Positions 1 through 5,468 of a DNA stretch of 6,964 bases are shown in pieces. The DNA comes from an uncultured Pseudomonadota bacterium (GTDB lineage: Bacteria > Pseudomonadota > Gammaproteobacteria > Burkholderiales > Usitatibacteraceae), in contig CAMPHL010000137.1 of the NCBI GenBank assembly GCA_946885905.1, positions 1 to 6,964 on the forward strand, read 5' to 3'. Every line of letters starts with the position of its first letter. Positions within the stretch are counted from its first letter, which is position 1. A program made the position numbers and the translations under genes. Under the pieces are notes generated by a model that was not told the DNA's origin, made no database searches, and saw nothing but the letters and a program-made list of their open reading frames with translations.

Positions 1-709
1 GTGCGGCCGGCGGCGGCGCGAGCGCGGCGCGGGACAGGTGCGCGAGGCCCGCCGCGAAGGCGTCGTGGGCGAAAACCCGGCGATAGATTTCCGGGACCCG
101 CTCGGGCAGCGCACCCTCGCCCCAGAACCACAGGGCATTCACCGGGGGCTTGCGCAACGACTCGCGCGCGATGTTCACCGGGTGCGTCGACATCAGCATC
201 TGCGCTTCGGTGATCGCGCCGGCCCAGTTGATCCGGCCGCCTCCTCGCGGCAGCCGCCCGAAGACGTCGCGGCCCAGCGCCTCGGCGAGCGGCGTGCTCG
301 CGGGCACTTCACCGGCGGGGACGCGCACGTACCAGCGATCGGGGCGGGGGGCGCGGAACTCCAGCCCGTCGGAGGCGAAGTGCTCGCGCAGCGACGCCAC
401 CAGCTCGCGGGCTTCGTCGGGCGTGATCGCGAGGCACGCCGCATGATGCAGCACCAGCGTGTCGCGCTCCACGCGGGCGAACACGGGGTCGGCGCGCAGC
501 CATTGTCCGGGCTGCGGGGCTTCGTCGACCGCGAGCGAGACCGCGGCCACCGGTGCCGGGTCGAGCCCGAAGCGGCGTGCGAGCCATCCTTCGGCGCTGC
601 GCGAGGGCTCGCGCACGGTCTGCGCCCGCGCGAGCCAGCGTTCGAGCTGCGGCATGCGCACGTCGGGCGAGGCCGGTGGCAACAAACCGGGGATCAGGAT
701 GTCTAGCAA
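1..709 (-). CDS. RpfE-like protein (phosphoglycerate mutase-like family), C-terminus cut by window edge
   Basis: 236 codons are visible and the frame runs off the left edge. The protein starts MLDILIPGLLPPAS and matches my memory of the proteobacterial RpfE family, which in betaproteobacteria is often annotated as a cofactor-independent phosphoglycerate mutase and often lies beside recJ. Recognisable segments are WLRADPV (70-76), a region around GRINWAGAITEAQMLMSTHPVN (158-179) typical of the family's E-x-Q-M-x-x-x-x-H-P-V-N block, and NALWFWGEG (191-199). I see no signal peptide or membrane segment. The start is TTG at 709-707: an in-frame TAA lies at 739-737, there is no ATG or GTG between them, and the resulting N-terminus fits the family. 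No good ribosome binding site precedes it. Biochemical function is unproven; in Xanthomonas rpfE belongs to the region regulating pathogenicity factors. The gene is divergent from lolC across a 43-base spacer. Confidence 0.8.
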   Translation of the reverse strand, partial: MLDILIPGLLPPASPDVRMPQLERWLARAQTVREPSRSAEGWLARRFGLDPAPVAAVSLAVDEAPQPGQWLRADPVFARVERDTLVLHHAACLAITPDEARELVASLREHFASDGLEFRAPRPDRWYVRVPAGEVPASTPLAEALGRDVFGRLPRGGGRINWAGAITEAQMLMSTHPVNIARESLRKPPVNALWFWGEGALPERVPEIYRRVFAHDAFAAGLAHLSRAALAPPPAA

Positions 710-752
710 CGCGAATAAGCGATAATCGGCCGCCCATTATCCCATCCCATCA
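710..752. promoter_or_regulatory. Divergent promoter/operator candidate with inverted repeat
   Basis: This is the whole spacer between the rpfE-like gene (minus) and lolC (plus). It holds a perfect inverted repeat, GATAAT (721-726) and ATTATC (736-741), separated by 9 bases and centred on 731. The repeat supplies a -10-like hexamer on each strand: CATTAT at 735-740 for lolC and GATTAT at 727-722 for the other gene. Each ends exactly 12 bases before its start codon. There is no convincing -35 box and no purine-rich ribosome binding site on either side. CCCAT also occurs three times (733, 741, 746). AT-richness inside GC-rich DNA supports a promoter role; this is inference. Confidence 0.45.
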
Positions 753-1997
753 GTGAAGCCCTACGAGCTTTTCATCGGCCTGCGCTACACGCGCGCCAAG
801 CGCCGCACGCACTTCATATCCTTCATCTCGGGCGTGTCGATGCTGGGCATCGCGCTCGGCATCGCCGCGCTCATCACCGTGATGTCGGTGATGAACGGCT
901 TCGAGAAGGAGATCCGCGCGCGCATCCTGGGTGCCGCGGCCCACGTGCAGCTGCTGGGGGGCGAGCGCGGCTTCCGGGACTGGGAAGCCGTCTCCGCCCG
1001 CGCCCGGGAACATCCGGCGGTCACCGCCTCGGCGCCCTTCGTGCAGGCCCAGGGGCTGCTCTCGACGGGCTCCGCGGTGCGCGGCGTCTTCGTGCGCGGA
1101 ATCCTCCCGCGCCTTGAGGACCAGGTGGCCGACTTTTCCAAGCACATGGTCGCAGGCGGCCTCGAAGCGTTGCAGCCGGGCGGCTTCGGCGTCGTGATCG
1201 GCGTGGGCATCGCGCGCGCGCTCCAGCTTCGAGTGGGCGACAAGGTGACCCTGATCTCCCCGCAGGGCCAGGTCACGCCCGCCGGCCTCATGCCGCGCCT
1301 CAAGCAATTCACCGTGGTCGGCATCTTCGCGCTCGACCACAACGAGTTCGACTCGGCGCTCGCGCTCGTGCGGATGGAAGACGCCCAGGTCCTCTACCGC
1401 ATGGATGGCGAAGTCTCCGGCGTGCGGCTCAAGGTGAGCGACATCGACGCCGCCCCGCGCATCACCCGCGAGCTCGCCGCCAGGATGCCGCCCGAGATCT
1501 TCGTCACCGACTGGACGCAGCAGAACGTGAACTACTTCCGCGCGATCCAGATCGAGAAGCGGATGATGTTCATCATCCTCACCCTCATCATCGCGGTGGC
1601 CGCCTTCAACCTGGTCTCCACCCTGGTGATGGTCGTTACCGACAAGCATCCGGACATCGCCATCCTGCGCACGCTGGGCGCCTCGCCCGCCAGCATCATG
1701 AAGATATTCGTGGTGCAGGGCGCGGTGATCGGCATCGTGGGCACCCTCATCGGCGTGATCGCGGGCGTGCTCCTCGCGCTCAACATCGACACCGTGCTGC
1801 CCTTCATCGAGCGCACCTTCGGCTTCCATATCCTGTCGCGCGAGGTGTACTACATCAGCGAGCTGCCCTCGGACCTGCACTGGGGCGACGTCTGGTCGGT
1901 GGCGCTCGTGTCGCTGGGCCTCGCGTTCGTGGCCACGCTCTATCCCAGCTGGCGTGCCGCGCGCGTGAATCCGGCGGAGGCGCTGAGATATGAGTGA
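753..1997 (+). CDS. lolC: Lipoprotein-releasing ABC transporter permease LolC (or LolF)
   Basis: 414-residue inner-membrane subunit of the LolCDE/LolFD exporter, which extracts outer-membrane lipoproteins from the inner membrane and passes them to periplasmic LolA. The N-terminus ([22 protein letters not shown], with MSVMNGFE at 44-51) is the family signature. Membrane segments fall at about 22-46, 272-296, 316-344 and 379-398, with a large periplasmic domain at about 50-270. Residues 169-181 ([13 protein letters not shown]) align by eye with the Hook loop of E. coli LolC that captures LolA. The cytoplasmic stretch [15 protein letters not shown] (297-311) is the usual coupling region facing LolD. 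The length is normal for the family. The GTG start at 753 is fixed by the conserved N-terminus and has no Shine-Dalgarno sequence. Only one permease gene precedes lolD, so it may act as a homodimeric LolF type rather than a LolC/LolE pair; a lolE elsewhere cannot be excluded. Confidence 0.93.
   Translation: MKPYELFIGLRYTRAKRRTHFISFISGVSMLGIALGIAALITVMSVMNGFEKEIRARILGAAAHVQLLGGERGFRDWEAVSARAREHPAVTASAPFVQAQGLLSTGSAVRGVFVRGILPRLEDQVADFSKHMVAGGLEALQPGGFGVVIGVGIARALQLRVGDKVTLISPQGQVTPAGLMPRLKQFTVVGIFALDHNEFDSALALVRMEDAQVLYRMDGEVSGVRLKVSDIDAAPRITRELAARMPPEIFVTDWTQQNVNYFRAIQIEKRMMFIILTLIIAVAAFNLVSTLVMVVTDKHPDIAILRTLGASPASIMKIFVVQGAVIGIVGTLIGVIAGVLLALNIDTVLPFIERTFGFHILSREVYYISELPSDLHWGDVWSVALVSLGLAFVATLYPSWRAARVNPAEALRYE
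1976..1980 (+). promoter_or_regulatory. Ribosome binding site of lolD
   Basis: GGAGG lies inside the last codons of lolC, 9 bases before the lolD ATG at 1990. It supports that start and coupled translation of the two subunits. Confidence 0.75.
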
Positions 1998-2715
1998 CGA
2001 ACCCTCCGCCCGGGCGGGGCAGGCCTCGTCCTCCAAGGCAGCCACAGACGCCGTGCTCGCCTGTCGCGGCCTCGCGAAGACCTACGGGATGGGCGAGGTC
2101 GCCGTGCCGGTGCTGAAGGGGATCGACCTCGAAGTACGGCGCGGCGAATCGGTCGCCATCGTCGGCGCTTCCGGCTCGGGCAAGAGCACGTTGCTGCACC
2201 TGCTGGGCGGCCTCGACCGGCCGAGCGGCGGCTCGGTCTGGCTGGTGGGCCAGGACCTGGGCGCCATGAGCGCGGGCGCGCAGGGCGGGCTACGGAATCG
2301 ATCGCTCGGCTTCGTCTACCAGTTCCACCACCTGCTGCCCGAGTTCTCCGCGCTCGAGAACGTCGCGATGCCGCTCACCATCCGCCGCGAGCCGAAGGCG
2401 GTGGCGCAGGAGCGCGCGAGCGCGATGCTGGACGAAGTGGGGCTCAGGCACCGTGTCGCGCACCGGCCGGGCGAGCTCTCGGGCGGGGAGCGCCAGCGCG
2501 TGGCGGTCGCGCGCGCGCTCGTGACGGGGCCGGCCTGCGTGCTCGCCGACGAGCCCACCGGCAACCTCGACCGCGAGAACGCAGGCCGCGTGTTCGACCT
2601 GATCCTCGACCTCAACCGCCGCCACGGCGCGGCGTTCGTGATGGTCACGCACGATCCCGAGCTGGCCGCCCGCATGGACCGGCGCCTGCACATCGTCGAC
2701 GGCCGGATCGAATAG
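1990..2715 (+). CDS. lolD: Lipoprotein-releasing ABC transporter ATPase LolD
   Basis: 241-residue cytoplasmic ATPase that powers lipoprotein release by the LolC/LolF membrane subunit. All ABC motifs are intact: Walker [10 protein letters not shown] (59-67, K65), Q-loop Q111 in [12 protein letters not shown], signature LSGGE (163-167), Walker B CVLADE (183-188, catalytic E188) and H-loop H221 in VMVTHD. The segment [19 protein letters not shown] is characteristic of LolD within the MacB/LolD-type ATPases. The start ATG overlaps the end of lolC by 8 bases and has a good GGAGG site. The first 20 residues are a low-complexity Ser/Ala extension ahead of the conserved core, somewhat longer than in E. 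coli. The gene ends 39 bases before the stop of the convergent DUF4124 gene. Confidence 0.97.
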   Translation: MSDEPSARAGQASSSKAATDAVLACRGLAKTYGMGEVAVPVLKGIDLEVRRGESVAIVGASGSGKSTLLHLLGGLDRPSGGSVWLVGQDLGAMSAGAQGGLRNRSLGFVYQFHHLLPEFSALENVAMPLTIRREPKAVAQERASAMLDEVGLRHRVAHRPGELSGGERQRVAVARALVTGPACVLADEPTGNLDRENAGRVFDLILDLNRRHGAAFVMVTHDPELAARMDRRLHIVDGRIE

Positions 2716-2754
2716 CTGCGCAAGAGGGAACAACCCCTTGCCCCTGGCTACGGT

Positions 2755-3237
2755 CTATTTCAGCGGCCGGCCGGAGGCGAGCTGGCGGGTGCGCAGCAGC
2801 TCGGTGAGCGCCACGCGCGCGGCGTGCAGGTCGCGCTTGTAGAACTCGACGCGCTCGGCGTCGGCGGGCGGCAGGCCGCCCACGTGGTTCAGGCCGGGAC
2901 GGTGCGTTGCCGCATGTCCCGCCCGCGCAATGGCGAGGGCGCGTTCCGCGAGATCGACACGTTCGTTGGCTTCACGCAGGGCTTTGTCGTAGTCGATGAG
3001 CTCGAAGGCCTCCTCGAGGCCGGTGACGGGCGCGAGGACCGCGGACTCGGCGCCGTAGCCGGGCGATGACGGCGAGGAACCCATGATCCGTTGCTCGAGG
3101 ATCAGCGAGCCCGGCGGTGGCGGCACGTCCGAGAAGGTGACCATGCCGCGTTCGTCGACGGACTTGTAGAGCACCGACGCGCCGGCCGGTAGGACGACGC
3201 TGGCGGCAAGGACGACGAGGGCGGTCGCGATCTTCAC
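2755..3237 (-). CDS. Secreted DUF4124-type envelope protein
   Basis: 160-residue protein, probably periplasmic. Residues 1-20 form a signal peptide: Lys2, a hydrophobic core (ATALVVLAASVVLPAGA), and an A-G-A cleavage site after residue 20. The mature N-terminus, VLYKSVDERGMVTFSDVPPPPG (22-43), has the Y-K-x-x-D-x-x-G-x-x-x-F-S-D-x-P pattern of DUF4124, a short domain common at the N-terminus of proteobacterial envelope proteins of unknown function. A charged, helical, probably coiled-coil region follows (about 75-110), then another helix near 125-155. The start is GTG at 3237-3235, chosen because GAGGA (3249-3245) lies 7 bases upstream and the signal peptide begins there; the open frame continues upstream without a better start. 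It is the last gene of the minus-strand cluster, 82 bases after the HAD gene, so it may be read from that transcript or from its own promoter. The specific role is unknown. Confidence 0.85.
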   Translation of the reverse strand: MKIATALVVLAASVVLPAGASVLYKSVDERGMVTFSDVPPPPGSLILEQRIMGSSPSSPGYGAESAVLAPVTGLEEAFELIDYDKALREANERVDLAERALAIARAGHAATHRPGLNHVGGLPPADAERVEFYKRDLHAARVALTELLRTRQLASGRPLK

Positions 3238-3244
3238 CCGCGCA

Positions 3245-3249
3245 TCCTC
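3245..3249 (-). promoter_or_regulatory. Ribosome binding site of the DUF4124 gene
   Basis: GAGGA on the minus strand, 7 bases before GTG 3237. It decides between several in-frame GTG codons in this open frame. Confidence 0.6.
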
Positions 3250-3302
3250 GCGCGCCACCAAGAAATCCAGGCGTACCGAAGTTGCCCCCGGGATGGTCCC
3301 AG

Positions 3303-3327
3303 CGTCGTACGAGCCGGGCCTACGACG
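3303..3327 (-). repeat. Hairpin across the HAD stop codon
   Basis: Perfect 7-base inverted repeat CGTCGTA (3303-3309) and TACGACG (3321-3327) with an 11-base GC-rich loop. It spans the stop codon of the HAD gene. There is no T-run after it on the minus strand, so it is not a classical intrinsic terminator. It could protect or partly terminate the upstream transcript before the DUF4124 gene, or be chance. Confidence 0.35.
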
Positions 3328-3967
3328 AGGCCGGTGCTTCGCCGAGCCAGGGCCGCAAGGCCGATGCGACATCCTCGGGCGAGCGCACCAGCACGGCCTG
3401 CATGCCCGCGGCCTGCGCGCCCTGCACGTTCGCCGGCAGGTCGTCGAAGAAGAGCACGCGCCCGGGGGGAAGGCCGATCGCGCGCGCCACGTGCTCGAAC
3501 GCGGATCGCTCGGGCTTGCGCGTTCCCATGCGGTGCGAGACGAAGTGCGAGCGCAGGTGGACGAACGCCGGGGCGTACAGGCGCGACCAGTACGCGTGGT
3601 GCACCGCGTTGGTGTTCGAGAACAGGTATTGCGGAATGCGCGGCGCGAGCCTTTCCACGAGAGCGATCGTGGCCTCGATCGGTGGACCGAAGACGGCGTT
3701 CCAGCCATCTTCGAGGGCGGCATCGTCGAGCGCCACGCCGAGCTGCGCGCGCAGCGACTCGTAGTAGGCGGCCGAGTCGATCTCGCCGCGCTCGTGCGCC
3801 TGGTATTGCGCGCCATGCGAGAAGCGCGGCGCGAGCGTTTCCGGGGGCACGCCCGCGCGCTCGGCCCAGCGCGCGATCACGCGGCCGAAGTCGATCTCGA
3901 CCAGGACGTTGCCCATGTCGTAGACGAGCGCATCGACGCGGGCGAGGTCTACTCGAGCGATCGCCAC
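3320..3967 (-). CDS. HAD-superfamily phosphatase, YihX-like
   Basis: 215-residue soluble HAD subfamily IA hydrolase closely resembling E. coli YihX, which has alpha-D-glucose-1-phosphate phosphatase activity. Motif I is YDMGNVLVEIDF with nucleophile D17; the usual second Asp (two residues on) is Gly19, as in the DLGNV motif of YihX, so this is family-typical. The helical cap lies at about 25-95 and contains QAHERGEID, also YihX-like. Motif II is FSNTN (S117), followed by W137-containing text that aligns with YihX; motif III is K151 in GTRKPE; motif IV is FFDD (D175, D176). All catalytic positions are present. The start GTG at 3967 lies inside the end of the alkA gene (19-base overlap), implying coupling, but its ribosome binding site is weak; GTG 3991 is an in-frame alternative. 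True substrate is unknown, since this family is promiscuous. Confidence 0.9.
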   Translation of the reverse strand: MAIARVDLARVDALVYDMGNVLVEIDFGRVIARWAERAGVPPETLAPRFSHGAQYQAHERGEIDSAAYYESLRAQLGVALDDAALEDGWNAVFGPPIEATIALVERLAPRIPQYLFSNTNAVHHAYWSRLYAPAFVHLRSHFVSHRMGTRKPERSAFEHVARAIGLPPGRVLFFDDLPANVQGAQAAGMQAVLVRSPEDVASALRPWLGEAPASS

Positions 3968-4575
3968 ATGTACCAGCTTGCGACCGTGCACCACGGCGAC
4001 CACGCGGCGGCGATGCGCCGCATGCGATTCCTGGTGATCGCCCGGCCGTTGTTGTAGTTGCGCTCCATGGCGCGCTGCAATCCCAGGTCGTCCACCGGCA
4101 GGACGTTGGGGCGGGCGAGCGAGAACATGAGGAACATCTCCGCGGTCCAGCGGCCGATGCCCTTCACCGCCACGAGCTCCTCGATGATCGCTTCGTCGTC
4201 CATCGCGTTCCAGCGCCGGGGTTTCACCTCGCCGCAGTGGAAGCGGCGCGCGAGGTCCTTCACGTAGGAAACCTTCTGGCCGGAGAAGCCGCACGCGCGC
4301 AGCGCCGCGGCGTCCCTGGCGACCACGTTGGCCGGCGTCACCTTGCCCACGCACTGCTCGAAGCGCGCCCAGATCGATTGGGCCGCCTTGACCGAGATCT
4401 GCTGGCCCACGATGGCACGCGCGAGGGCCTGGAATGCGTCGCCGCGAAGCCGGAAGTCGGCTTCGCGATGCTTGCGGACGAGCTCGCGCAGGACCGGGTC
4501 GACCCTGGCGAGGTGCTTCGTGGCCTCGGGCCAGTATTCCGGAGTCGTGCGCTTCGACGCGTCCAGCGGCTTCAT
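3949..4575 (-). CDS. alkA: DNA-3-methyladenine glycosylase, AlkA/HhH-GPD family
   Basis: 208-residue base-excision repair glycosylase that removes alkylated purines such as 3-methyladenine. Visible features: AIVGQQISVKAAQSIWARF (54-72), the conserved N-terminal block of the family; helix-hairpin-helix VKGIGRWTAEMFL (137-149), which binds DNA backbone; and LPVDDLGLQRA (159-169), where D163 aligns with the catalytic Asp of E. coli AlkA. The C-terminus WSPWCTVASWYMWRSL is also typical. It is shorter than E. coli AlkA because the N-terminal extra domain is missing, as in many bacterial homologues. I chose ATG 4575 because homologues begin M-K-P-x and the conserved region starts soon after; an in-frame GTG at 4635 would add 20 residues and overlap the pilin gene. 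No Fe-S cysteine cluster of the Nth/MutY type is present. The gene lies between the pilin-like and HAD genes in one apparent transcript. Confidence 0.92.
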   Translation of the reverse strand: MKPLDASKRTTPEYWPEATKHLARVDPVLRELVRKHREADFRLRGDAFQALARAIVGQQISVKAAQSIWARFEQCVGKVTPANVVARDAAALRACGFSGQKVSYVKDLARRFHCGEVKPRRWNAMDDEAIIEELVAVKGIGRWTAEMFLMFSLARPNVLPVDDLGLQRAMERNYNNGRAITRNRMRRIAAAWSPWCTVASWYMWRSLE

Positions 4576-4619
4576 CCGCTCGAACGGTCCACGGCCCGGG
4601 CAAGCGAAGTCGCGTTCAT
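4572..4619 (-). other. 15-codon bridging reading frame between pilin and alkA
   Basis: ATG 4619 overlaps the pilin stop as ATGA, the frame encodes MNATSLARAVDRSSG, and its TGA overlaps the alkA ATG 4575, again as ATGA. A good Shine-Dalgarno GGAGG (4633-4629) lies 9 bases upstream, whereas alkA itself has only a weak site. This could be a leader peptide that hands ribosomes from pilin to alkA, or coincidence. Confidence 0.2.
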
Positions 4620-5104
4620 TTCTTCTCGCCTCCACGGCACTCCACCGGCAGCCACTTGGCCGGAATGTCGGTGCGGTTGTGCCCCTTCACTTCCATCTTG
4701 CCCGGCACGGCAACGTTGTTGCATAGCCAGGCGATGGGCACCTTGGGCTCGTCCTCCACTACCGCGGGCCTCAGGGTCACCTTGAGTCCCGTGAGCGCCT
4801 TGCTCGCGTTGTTGCCGAAGGTCACGTGGATGGCGCCGTGATCGACTTCAACCTCCTTCACCATCGATCCCACGATCTTGTCCTTCGCCGGAATGGCCGC
4901 CTCCTCGTTGTCCTTCGGGAGCTCGCCTGCGGTGGTCCAGTAGGCCTGCACGCCTTTCCTGGCGACGTCGGCCAGCTCGAGCCCTTCGCGCACCTGCTTC
5001 TTGAGCGCGGTGTCCTGCATGCCGGGAATGGCCATCGCGGCCAGGACCGCGACGACCGCGAGGATGAGGACCAGTTCGATCCAGGTGAAGCCGGCTTGGC
5101 GCAT
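4616..5104 (-). CDS. Type IV pilin-like protein
   Basis: 162-residue pilin-like protein. The N-terminus MRQAG|FTWIELVLILAVVAVLAAMAIP is a class III signal: a short leader of five residues, prepilin peptidase site after G5, N-methylated F6, and E10 at position +5 needed for assembly. The hydrophobic helix (about 9-27) anchors the subunit and packs the fibre core. Two cysteines, C128 (IAWLCNN) and C156 (PVECR), sit as the C-terminal disulfide-loop pair of PilA-type pilins. W8 at +3 is unusual, as most pilins have Leu there. The length and cysteine loop favour a PilA-like pilin over a general-secretion pseudopilin, though a minor pilin is possible. No pilus assembly genes are nearby. The start ATG 5104 is set by the leader. 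It has no Shine-Dalgarno site; the open frame extends far upstream without meaning. First gene of the minus-strand cluster. Confidence 0.87.
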   Translation of the reverse strand: MRQAGFTWIELVLILAVVAVLAAMAIPGMQDTALKKQVREGLELADVARKGVQAYWTTAGELPKDNEEAAIPAKDKIVGSMVKEVEVDHGAIHVTFGNNASKALTGLKVTLRPAVVEDEPKVPIAWLCNNVAVPGKMEVKGHNRTDIPAKWLPVECRGGEKK

Positions 5105-5114
5105 GTGGGGGGAA

Positions 5115-5120
5115 ATGATA
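5115..5120 (-). promoter_or_regulatory. -10-like element ahead of the pilin gene
   Basis: TATCAT on the minus strand, ending 10 bases before ATG 5104. If used, transcription would begin within a few bases of the ATG, which would explain the missing ribosome binding site. No -35 box is recognisable in the GC-rich DNA upstream. Confidence 0.3.
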
Positions 5121-5125
5121 CCGAA

Positions 5126-5137
5126 CGGCGCGCGCCG
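5126..5137. repeat. 12-base GC palindrome in the pilin/small-ORF divergent spacer
   Basis: CGGCGCGCGCCG is a perfect palindrome within the 78-base spacer 5105-5182. Such palindromes are frequent by chance at this base composition. A related element occurs at 5439-5456, on the other side of the small gene. Confidence 0.3.
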
Positions 5138-5169
5138 GCCGCGGTCCATACGCGCATCGACCCGACGCC

Positions 5170-5178
5170 GAGGTAGGA
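5170..5178 (+). promoter_or_regulatory. Ribosome binding site of the FPASDPP gene
   Basis: GAGGTAGGA contains two overlapping purine-rich sites (GAGG 9 bases and AGGA 4 bases before ATG 5183), one of the clearest ribosome binding sites in the window. It supports translation of this small gene. Confidence 0.65.
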
Positions 5179-5182
5179 ATCC

Positions 5183-5437
5183 ATGAACCAAGCGCCCAAG
5201 CACGCTCCCAAGATCCCCGCGACCAAGGTGCCGCCCGCGCAGGCAGCCCCTGACGAGGAGGAGAAGGAAGAACGCGCCATCGACGAGGCCATCGATGAGA
5301 GCTTCCCGGCGAGCGACCCCCCGGCCATCGCAAGCCCCGGCGGCACGGCGGCCGTGAAGCATCTCGAGGAGGAGGGCCGAGAGACGGCCGAGCCCGACGC
5401 CGACGGCAAGGACGACACGAAGGATCGCAGGAAGTAA
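5183..5437 (+). CDS. Small acidic FPASDPP-motif protein
   Basis: 84-residue, highly charged, probably disordered cytoplasmic protein with no signal peptide, membrane segment or cysteine. Residues 34-48 read DEAIDESFPASDPPA, a motif I recognise from many short hypothetical proteins of alpha- and betaproteobacteria, often with the same acidic helix just before it. No function is established to my knowledge. The N-terminus (1-22) is rich in Lys, Pro and Ala; residues 24-38 form an acidic helix; the C-terminus (61-84) is a run of charged residues. A clear ribosome binding site precedes ATG 5183. It ends 31 bases before comEC, with a strong hairpin between them, so co-transcription is possible but attenuated read-through is equally so. 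The opposite-strand frames over this gene have no recognisable content. Confidence 0.8.
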   Translation: MNQAPKHAPKIPATKVPPAQAAPDEEEKEERAIDEAIDESFPASDPPAIASPGGTAAVKHLEEEGRETAEPDADGKDDTKDRRK

Positions 5438-5438
5438 T

Positions 5439-5456
5439 CGGCGCGGGCGCGCGCCG
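5439..5456 (+). repeat. Strong hairpin between the small gene and comEC
   Basis: Perfect 7-base stem CGGCGCG / CGCGCCG with a GGCG tetraloop, starting one base after the TAA of the small gene and ending 12 bases before the comEC GTG. It lacks a following T-run, so it is not a standard terminator. It may limit read-through into, or translation of, comEC. Confidence 0.45.
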
Positions 5457-5468
5457 CGTTGAGACGGC

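Noticed and set aside
38..706. 222-codon plus-strand frame near the left edge
   Set aside because: Shadow of the RpfE-like gene, whose family motifs are read from the minus strand.
750..2045. 431-codon minus-strand frame opposite lolC
   Set aside because: It is the mirror of the lolC codons; its His/Asp/Glu/Arg-rich composition without any domain is typical of antisense frames in GC-rich DNA.
2721..2740. Stem CAAG-A-GGG / CCCCTTG after lolD as an intrinsic terminator
   Set aside because: The stem has a bulge and only seven pairs, and no T-run follows on either strand.
3320..4603. 427-codon version of the HAD frame
   Set aside because: The portion before about residue 213 is a shadow of alkA in another frame; HAD motif I starts close after GTG 3967.
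3334..4785. 483-codon plus-strand frame over the HAD, alkA and pilin genes
   Set aside because: Arg/Ala-rich shadow; three recognisable proteins occupy the minus strand here.
5439..5456. Hairpin after the small gene as a classical rho-independent terminator
   Set aside because: The stem is strong, but the downstream bases CGTTGAGACGG contain no T-run, so I list it only as a hairpin.
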